64,000 nucleotides of DNA from assembly GCA_001643675.2 (NCBI GenBank), contig LSRY02000009.1, forward strand, positions 429,001 to 493,000, written 5' to 3'. Position 1 is the stretch's first letter. Each line of letters opens with the position of its first letter. Origin of the DNA: Monocercomonoides exilis. Lineage: Eukaryota > Preaxostyla > Oxymonadida > Polymastigidae. The translations under genes and the position numbers were made by a program. Below are positions 56,201-64,000 of the stretch, piece after piece. The notes under the pieces were generated by a model. The model was not told the DNA's origin. It saw only the letters and a program-made list of their open reading frames with translations, and did no database searches.

Positions 56201-57997
56201 TCACAAGTAAAAATTACTTCTTCATTTGTCAATTACATTTGCATGAGTTCCAAATCTCATTTTAATCTTTTCTTATCAATGTTTCAATTCTACACGCTGA
56301 TCACATTTTGTGAACACATTTTCTTCATCTTCCTCCTCTTCCTCCGTCCTTTTCAATTTTCTTTTAATCATCTGTATTTTCAATTATCCACTCAATCTCA
56401 TTTCCATTAATCATATTCTCTTTATTCAGGCTCTTCTTTCTCTTTCTCTTTCTCTTTCATTTTTCAATCAATCCTTTTCTTCTTTTTCCAATCCACTTCT
56501 CATTTTTTCCCGTTTCTTTCTTTTGTAAATTCCCTTCTTCTTCATTTATCTTTAATCTCTGATGCTGAGGCTAAAAAATGAAGAAATCGTTTCAAATAAA
56601 GCAGATGATGGTCAAGCTGCGGTTGTGTGATGTGATGTTGTTGTTTTGAAAAGAGGAAGAAGATGATTATATACAAATGAATTGAATAAAATGATTGAAA
56701 GTCGAGAATTGTGAAGAGAAATGTCTTCAAACAGCAAAAGAGAAGCAAGAAGAAATACTCTTCTTTTTCCATTTTGAAATATCATCTGGCGAATAAAAAC
56801 CTCTGACTCCTTTTCACATTTTGCAAAGCCCTCTCCATCTCAAAAATTAAAAATACAAATCATATGATAATCCCATTTTCTGTTTCACTCTTTCCTCATT
56901 TTCCATTTTTTTGTTCACTTTTTTCACTCAACTCGTCTTTCTTCCAAAAATAATTCTTCGTCTAAATCCAATACCATAAATTCTTGCAACTTCTTCTCCT
57001 TCAGCATATACGTTTTGCCCATCCTTCACTTTCCTTTTCTGTCAATTCAATATTTTTCTTCTTCTCTCATTAAATTAATCAGTTTCTCGTTCTTTTAACA
57101 GTTAAAACAATGAAATTATCCAACATAAACTTTAAATGATGGCAGACCTTCATAATATATTTGAAAGCTTTTTTCATTATTTTGTAAAATTGGCCAAGCT
57201 TGTTTTCCTCCAACAGAAAATAATTATTCCTCCAATTTTTAACATCTTTGCAAGATAATTCGCCAAATGTCCTTTCCAACAGCCTTTTCACCCTCAAAGG
57301 AGTCGATTTCTGACTCTTCGATGAAAAGAAAGACTTTAATAATCTTTTCGATTCAATCATTTTTCACCGAAAGATTAAGCAGAATCAAATGCTCCTCCAA
57401 TATGTTAATCATATGCACGTTGACTCAACACTCACAGTCCGACTTTTTCTGTTCTGAAAAGCGAAGACAACTCATTTGAAAAAAATGTCAAATTCACGAG
57501 TCTGAAAAAGATAGCGGATGTAAATATCTTCAAATTGAATAGAAATAAAAAAAGATACAACTAATTACAAACAAACATTTCGCATTTTTGTTGTTGTGTC
57601 TACTTTTGCCTCAAAATACAAAATGATTTAAATAATATCCATTTATCAATAATGTTTAATTCTTTGATTTTTCAAATATAGACAAAAAAGATAGCTTATT
57701 TTGTTGAAAATATTTTTTCTTCAATCCTCCTTTTTTTAATAAGAATTTTTATTCTTTAAAAAAGGTTTGATCAAAAAATCTATTTAAGCAAATCGAATTG
57801 GATAAAGTGTCAGTTTTCTATTTTTTCGTTTGCAAAAGATATTTGCAGGAAATAGGATGGTCTGGATGCGGTTGTTTTCAAGGCTGTTTTGAGTTTTTGT
57901 TTTTCGTTGGTTTCTTCCATCCTGCAAATTCGAATTCAAATAAATTGGCAATTTGGTGCTTCATTCTGAATGTGACACTTTTCAAAAATTGCAGGAT
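53284..57997. pseudogene. Intergenic region with scattered coding relics
   Basis: 53284-53990 is AT-rich with nothing recognised. From ~54000 to 57370, coding-like scraps appear in changing frames: NGSLIAPKVMDIFYFD (+, ~54158-54205), LLKMGLPMFGASFNAVALLL (-, ~54653-54594), SYVNVVFESWRGEETIAM (+, ~55223-55276), VKSFDFILFECEVKKEIA (+, ~55382-55435) and VKNWRNNYFLLEENKLGQF (-, ~57247-57191). The last lies in a 93-codon ATG-started frame (57079-57360, -) that is weakly reminiscent of a PH-domain start. Stops interrupt the others. These are likely remains of old genes. 57480-57997 is AT-rich without features. Confidence 0.35.
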
Positions 57998-59419
57998 ATG
58001 CAGCTCACAGAAAAATTCACTGGCATGCAATTGTTGAAACAACAGACTTCATATTTTATTGCATTTTTTTTTTTCATTCAAGAATTATTTGAAGGACTTG
58101 AAGACTGCGATGAAATTGAACAGAAACAGAAAATCGAAGAAATGAATGAACAAATGGAAGAAATGAATAAAGATAAATTTGAGTCTGTATTTTCAGAAGA
58201 ATTGTTCAACAAAATTCACCAAATGATTGAAGAAGAGAAACTTTCGATGCGAAATGCAATTTTGTTGCTGAAACATGTTGGATATTGCAATGTTCTGAAA
58301 AGCATTTGGATTTGTAGTTTTAAAGAATCTCCGTTGAACAAAATATTTGAGAAGATGATTATTGAAGAAGAAAAGAAAAAAGAAGAAAAGGACGAAAAGC
58401 ATTTAGCTGATCTTTATGAATGCTTCATATCTTTGAGCTTCGATTTCCCACAAGGATTAATTTTAATGTGTGTATCTTGTCTTCTGAAAGTTGCATTGAA
58501 GAAAGAAGAAGATGAGGAAACACAAAAAGAAGTGGAAATGGCTCTTTTGGCATTGAGTTGCATTTACTCACATTATGTTTAAACATTTTTATTTTATTTT
58601 GAACGTTTTTGAATTTCTTTTTTTCTTTCTTTCTTTCTTTCTTTTTCTGATTAGGAAATTGAACAAAAACAGTATTTGAATGAAATCAAAGAAATAATCC
58701 AGTATCATCAGGAACATCACAATCTGACACGGCTTGCCTATCTGTATGCTTGGGAGTTTTTGATTTTTAGATTGGACACTGACAAAAGCCTGAATGAAGT
58801 GATTGTGAATGAGCTGTATTTTGGAAGAGAAGCAAGAAGAGAACTGAAAGAACTGTCAAAATGTGTGGATTGGAAGAGAAAAGAAGAAAGAAGAGGAGAA
58901 AAAGAAGGGAAAGAAGAATATATTTTAATTGAAGGGCTTCAATGTTTGGAGCATTTTTTTCTCTTTTGCCAATCGAGGATAGATGAATCTGTCGAACTTA
59001 TCAGCAGCATTACTCAGATCTATCGAGCAGCAACAGATAATAGGGAAGACATTGGTGTGAAATGCCTTTATTTGCTTATAAGAACAGCTGATAATGAATC
59101 TATGGAGGTTGAAGATATGTTGAAAGGGGGAGCTGTTGATGCTGTTTTGGAAGGGCTTCAGAGGCACACGTTTAAGGGCAAAATGGCATATGAAAGCTTG
59201 GTATTTTTAATGCATTTTTCAAGGAAATTGAAAGAAAAGGAGTCTGACACGGCTGAAGAAGACAAAAGAAAGAAGATTAAAATGGAGATATTCGAAAAGA
59301 TGGAGGAAGAAGGATACGAAGATTGCATTGAGAGTTTTCATAAAAAATTGTATTTTCTTAACAGTAGGTTTTATTTTGAAATATCATTGAACGTTTCTGA
59401 TTATTTTGTGAATGCTTGA
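57998..59419 (+). CDS. Oxymonad-type expanded family helical-repeat protein
   Basis: Exons 57998-58576 and 58655-59419 (447 aa, TGA). The 78-nt intron (GTTTAA...TTAG) contains a CTTT-repeat and joins CATTAT to GAAATTGAA in frame. The protein is all-helical and Glu/Lys-rich, with KQKIEEMNEQMEEMNKDKF, IEEEKLSMRNAILLLKH, LKVALKKEEDEETQKEVEMA, KEIIQYHQEHHNLTRLAY, EDMLKGGAVDAVLE and a C-terminal SLNVSDYFVNA. I recognise these phrases as a large paralogous family in Monocercomonoides-type oxymonads. Function is unknown; an ARM/HEAT-like solenoid is a guess. The start is uncertain: ATG 57998 is in frame, but a first intron ending at TTTCATTCAAG (~58083) would move it. Downstream the strand switches to SRP68, which converges on it. 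Confidence 0.75.
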
Positions 59420-59980
59420 GGAAATGGGGCTCTTTTCATTTTGTTTCTCTGAATTTATATTTTTTCTTTCTTTCTTTCTTCTTCTTCTTTTTTTCGTTAT
59501 GAAATCGAAGGCTGTCCATTTTTCTAAGCACGAACATGTTTTTTATCTTGAATTGGAAGGGAAAATTCAAATGAAGTGTGATTGAGAAATGGTCCATCGG
59601 CACTGACTGGTGGAAGCACATCTTTTTCTATCACTCGCATGGACTTATTGAAAAATGAATGATTGTATCGAATAAAAATGGATAAGTACTTCTTTAAAAA
59701 AACCAGAATTATCGAAAAAATAAATAAATAAAATACTTGTTATAATATAAAAGTTTTGAAAAAATGAATTAATATCAATAATTCTTCGAATCATTACAAT
59801 TTCAATTTTTATATAGGATTAAAAACCACTCAAGATTTTTGACAAACTTATTTATTTTCAGATTTGAAAAAAAATTAAAAAAAGGTATCTAAAAACGAGA
59901 AGTTCTTTTTCTTTTTCGAAAATAACGATACATCACTCATCGTTTTAATTTCATTTGTTTTTATTTATTTTTCTTTATTT
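59420..59980. other. AT-rich intergenic region
   Basis: Gap between the convergent helical-repeat gene and SRP68. It has short CTTT/CTT runs near 59465-59495; nothing else is supported. Confidence 0.6.
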
Positions 59981-61989
59981 TTATTTGAAGAAAGACAGTA
60001 GCCCTGTCTTTTTCTGTGTCGATCCCGGGAAGTTCGCATGTGTCAGCGCCAAGTCAAACAGGATGGGCTTCGACGGAGCAACCTCTGGCTGCACCGAGAA
60101 CTGGAGGGACAGATGCTTCGGGACAGTCAGAGGAGTCGACGTCAAGCTGAGCTGGCGGATACGCTGGGCAGAGAGCTGCGGGTAGAACGAGAGCGGATAT
60201 TGCTCAAGGGGAACACGCACCATCAGGTCGTGGAGTGTCTGCGAAGCTGAGCTGCTTCCTGGTGTTGCTTGCTTTTTCGCTGCTGCTGACAATCCTTTGG
60301 ACTCCAACCGCTCAGCCAGTGCTGCCAGCTCAGACAGCTCTCGCGCATTGAACTCGGTGGAGACTATGGCATACTCTTGCTGGATGCGCGTGGAGGCATC
60401 AGAAGCACGCACAAACTGCAGGGAACGCTGCAGAAACTCAGAGGGGTCGAAGAGAATGGAAGAAGAGGAAGAGGAAGAGGAAGATGATGATGATGATTTG
60501 TTGTCTTTTGATGAGGTATTTGAAGGATTTTCAGCATTCCACAGCTTCGACGCCTCGTCCAGAAGACGCCGACTGCGCTGCAAAAGAGAATGTGACCGAA
60601 TGTAAATGGAGGCTGAGGAAGAAAACAGAGAAAAGTGGAAAATTAAAATAAGAAAGAAGGAAAGAAGGAAAGAAAGAGATAGATAGAGAAATAAAATGAA
60701 AAGGATATGAAAATAAAGAAATAAAAGACTCAAAAAAGCAAAAAAGCATAAAAAAAAGAAAAGAAAAGAAAAGAAAAGAAAAGAAAAGAAAAGAAAAGAA
60801 AAGAAAAGAAAAGAAAGAAAGAAAGATTTTCTTAAACATTTCAAAAAAAAGAAAGATAAATATTTAGTAAATTTTTCACAAACTTTTGCTTTTCTCTTTC
60901 TTCTTGTCATCTTTACTCTCACCCTTTCCTTCTCCCTTTTTCCCTTCTCCCTTCTCCTTCTCCTTCTCCTTCTTCTGCATCATCTGGGGGAGTATCTGAT
61001 GAGTCATATGCATCTTCGCCAAATAGCAGCATCTGACTGCTCTGAAATACATCGCCATGATCTGTGGCAACGAAGACACCAGCGATTTATCAGGAATCAA
61101 TTGAAGAGAAGAAGAAGAAGAGGAAGAAGATCCAACAGAAGAAGCACGTTTCGCAAACACATTCGCGTTGAACTCTGTCACATCAGCCAAAGCTCCTGTG
61201 GCTTCAGAGACAGATTCGCAGTGCGCAATGAACTGCCTCAGAAGCGAAGACGAAGGAGTAAAAGAGAATTTCAAGCAGACAAGCTCTTCGGCTTCACGCT
61301 GCAGTGGAGGCAGCGTCTTCCTCTCACTCTCAGACATCACAACTGTCTTCCATTTGTCTGAAGCAGAAGAAGAGGAAGAAGAAGATGATGATGACGAAGA
61401 AGAAGAAGAAGGTACAGAAGAAGAAGAAGCCACCGCTTCTCCAGCGTTCTCAGCCTCCTTTGCAGCCGCCAATGACAGTCTGACTGTAGCAGCGCGTGCT
61501 TCAGCGAGCTTCGCACTTGACTGAGTCAGCACACCATACATCCTCATCACATCTGCTATTTTGATGTCTCTCGTCGCTTTCTCCATTCGCACTCTGCTCT
61601 GATTGCTGCTGTTGGAACCTGCTCCTCCACTGCCTCCTCCTCCTCTTTTGGAACCAGAGGAAGACGATTGGGAATCTTTGCCTTTCTTTTTCGACTTGTC
61701 TGAAGAAGAAGCTGATGCTGAAGCAGAAGCAGAAGAAGAAGAAGAGCCACTTTTCTCCTTTATGACCTTTTTGTATGTGATTTTGTGTTTGATGCCTGAG
61801 AACAGCTCAGCCAGAGCCGGGAACATGAGAGGGGGTCTGTTCTCTTTGTCAGTCACAGTCACTGCATATGTCTCAGCCACAATCAGATTGTGCAGAAAAG
61901 ACGCCTCCTGCTGCTGCACACGGAGGAAGTCCTAATGGGATAGGAGGGGGGGGGGATGAGATATGAAAATAAATAATATAATTTATCAA

Positions 61990-62060
<71 letters not shown>

Positions 62061-62222
62061 AAAGAAAAGAAGAAAAGAAAAGATAATATAATGTGATATA
62101 ATGATTTGAAATGTTGTTGTTTATTGGTCAATTTATTGGACAATAAATGAAGGTTTATAAGGATATTTTGTGTCAATGTTAATAATCAGATACAAAATAC
62201 ATTCAATACAAATAAATAAAAG

Positions 62223-62292
<70 letters not shown>

Positions 62293-63833
62293 TATATTTT
62301 TCATTAAGTACAAATAAATAAACCATCCACACCTTCAGAATCGCAAATTCAATAGAGTTGCTCTTCATTCTCGACTTCGAGTAAACGCGATGCAATGTTG
62401 TGAGTGCAATGTTAACTGCCTTCTCACACTTGTCAAATGCCCTCGTTGCCTGCACAAACGGGTCCACTGCCACAGACGTCGAGGAAGAAAGCGAAGAGGA
62501 AGGAAGAGTCGAAGAAGAGGAGGAAGTTGACAAGGAAGAAGAAGAAGAAGAAGTGCCTGAACGAGAGGGTGACATTGAGGAAGAAGGCGATGCAGATGAT
62601 GGTGAATGCATCAGATGGCGCGTTTTGCTATCACTTCTCTCGCTCTTCCTGCCCGTCCTCACAGCATCCCCATCCTCCCCATCCTCCTCCTCCTCCTTTG
62701 CTCCTTCTTTGCCTCCCTCACTTCCCGAACTGCCTTCTCCTTCATCATAGTGCTTCGGGCTTTTTCCGGTGATTCGTTCATCGATGTTTGCTTTTCTTCC
62801 GCCGAATGTGCGCAGAACAGTTTCTATTTCAGCCACTGTAGTCAACACTCTCTGCATCGTCTTCCGCACCTGATCGTTCTTCAGAGGCACCACTTGCCCT
62901 GCCCACTCAATCTCCTCCAAATGCCTGACCTGCTTCTTGCGCTTCTCGTCTGCCACTGCCTGCACTTCTCGGCTGTACTCATCGTACTCATCAGGATCAA
63001 CTTCATATTTCAAGAAGTCAGCCAGCGTTGGCAATGTTCGCGATAACTCAGAAAACTTCACTTTCGCTTGCTGTTGCAAGAAACGATGGCAATTTCTGTT
63101 TTAAAAAAATAATCAATATTTTTATTTGAAAGGGGAAAAAATCAACAAAAAAATCACGTACTGAAGTCTTGGTTCGATATCAGACAGTAATCTAGCGATA
63201 TAATCTCTGTGTGAATGGTTTCCAATATCTTGAAATGCAACGATGTAGGCTCTTGTACGAAGAAATGATGACAATGCCTCTTCCCAATTGTTCGTTTTAA
63301 TATAATAATTTCCGGATATCCATCCATAATAAGCTTTTGCTTCAACTAAAGTCTCTTTGTCAGCACAACTCTCGCATAAGGTTAATAATTCATGAGCATG
63401 CTGTTGTGCTTTCTTATAATGCTTCATTGCGTGCATTGTTTTGCGTGAATCATTTTCTGTATTTTCTTTCGTTAGTTGTTCAGCGCTTGCCCATGATCGC
63501 TCACATAAAAGCAGCACAATTTCGATAAATCGAGCGTCTTTCACCACTTCGGGTGTAACTTCCTTCTTAACAAATTTTCCCTTTCCATTTGTTAAGCGAA
63601 CTTGTTTCCTTAAGTGATGCAATCTTGCAGAGCAAGAATCCCTAATATAATGATTTAAAAAAACAACATGCAAAAATGCTTCTTCACAGTGAAACAAACC
63701 AATATGTCTTGTAATCTTTTAACGCTCTAATGCTTGCTCTATCCTGGTGCGATTGAATCACAGGAAAGATATCAAGATGGATGTGATTTTCAGACATGTC
63801 GATTAAATGCTTAAGGTTTGGATCATTTTTCAT
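59981..63833 (-). CDS. SRP68: Signal recognition particle subunit SRP68
   Basis: Five exons: 63700-63833, 63162-63641, 62333-63095, 60884-61931 and 59981-60612, with introns of 58, 66, 401 and 271 nt. All joins keep frame, giving about 1018 aa and a TAA stop. The N-terminal RNA-binding part is typical: IRALKDYKTYW then SARLHHLRKQVRL, LLLCERSWASAEQL, HYKKAQQHAHELLTLCE, EAKAYYGWISGNYY and IEPRLQNCHRF. The C-terminal SRP72-binding tail has the family phrase KPILFDLAL near the end. In SRP, SRP68 with SRP72 binds 7S RNA and helps couple signal-peptide recognition to ER docking. Most SRP68 proteins are ~600 residues; the excess here is Ser/Glu/Lys-rich insertion in exons 3-5. The ATG at 63833 is the first in frame before an unresolved boundary; an earlier exon beyond ~63856 is possible. 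Confidence 0.9.
60738..60826. repeat. (AAAAG)n microsatellite in SRP68 intron 4
   Basis: A run of AAAAG/AAAG units inside the 271-nt intron 60613-60883, explaining its length. Confidence 0.9.
61985..62292. repeat. (AATA)n and (AAT)n microsatellites in SRP68 intron 3
   Basis: About 18 AATA units (~61987-62060) and about 22 AAT units (~62226-62290) lie in the 401-nt intron 61932-62332. Confidence 0.92.
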
Positions 63834-64000
63834 CTGTTCATCAGTTAATAAATCTCAAAGAACAAATGATTATTTAAATTTTTTTCATGTATTTTGAAAC
63901 TTTTTATATGATAACCATTCTTTTATTATTTCATTTCTGCTTTTTTTGAAGTATTAAAAACTTCAAACGTTTTTCTTTTCATGGAAATATGCCTTTTGCT
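63834..64000. other. Window edge upstream of SRP68
   Basis: AT-rich. A minus-strand GTTTGAAG at ~63967 could be a donor of a further 5' exon of SRP68, but no coding segment can be confirmed. Confidence 0.35.

Overview
This is eukaryotic nuclear DNA from an AT-rich protist with short spliceosomal introns, very long Ser-homopolymer tracts in coding regions, and AT-rich intergenic DNA carrying microsatellites and decayed transposons. A metamonad of the oxymonad type (Monocercomonoides-like) is my best guess. The reasons are a lineage-typical KKEEDEETQKEVEMALLALS protein family at 58-59.4 kb, a giant pectin-lyase-like/pseudokinase surface protein, a Kelch/GCC2_GCC3 membrane protein, and a bacterial-style TGS-uridine kinase. 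The genetic code looks standard: genes end in TAA (SRP68), TAG (Kelch, SxIP coiled-coil) and TGA (several).

Layout. 1-6048 (-): a kinesin-8-like motor with an enormous Ser-rich tail running off the left edge. 6219-7302 (+): a small COPI-associated (TVP15-like) Golgi membrane protein, divergent from the kinesin. 7303-21142: mostly AT-rich intergenic DNA with a (TTTA)n microsatellite, a dead Merlin-type transposase (10560-11535), two sets of MITE-like inverted repeats, a ~965-bp foldback element, and three islands of broken coding-like sequence (12.2-13.65, 14.9-16.8 and 17.3-18.4 kb). 21143-25238 (+): Kelch-repeat membrane protein. 26862-28626 (-): TGS-uridine kinase. 28900-~33.8 kb (-): multi-exon Ser-rich protein with a CLASP-like TOG domain. 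34324-38288 (+): coiled-coil Ser-rich protein with an SxIP motif, divergent from the TOG gene. 39052-53283 (+): a single 4743-codon ORF for a surface protein with four identical 1230-bp internal repeats, a TM segment and a degenerate kinase domain. 53.3-58.0 kb: intergenic, with relic coding fragments. 57998-59419 (+): oxymonad-type helical-repeat protein. 59981-63833 (-): SRP68.

Exon joins were worked out by hand from reading-frame continuity and GT-AG boundaries. Most introns are 49-84 nt, and most donors read GTTTG(T/A). Longer introns are long because they contain microsatellites. Three genes (kinesin-8, TOG/CLASP, SxIP coiled-coil) point to microtubule plus-end control. COPI-associated protein and SRP68 belong to the secretory pathway. 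The Kelch and pectin-lyase-like proteins are probably at the cell surface. No CRISPR, rRNA or convincing tRNA was seen.
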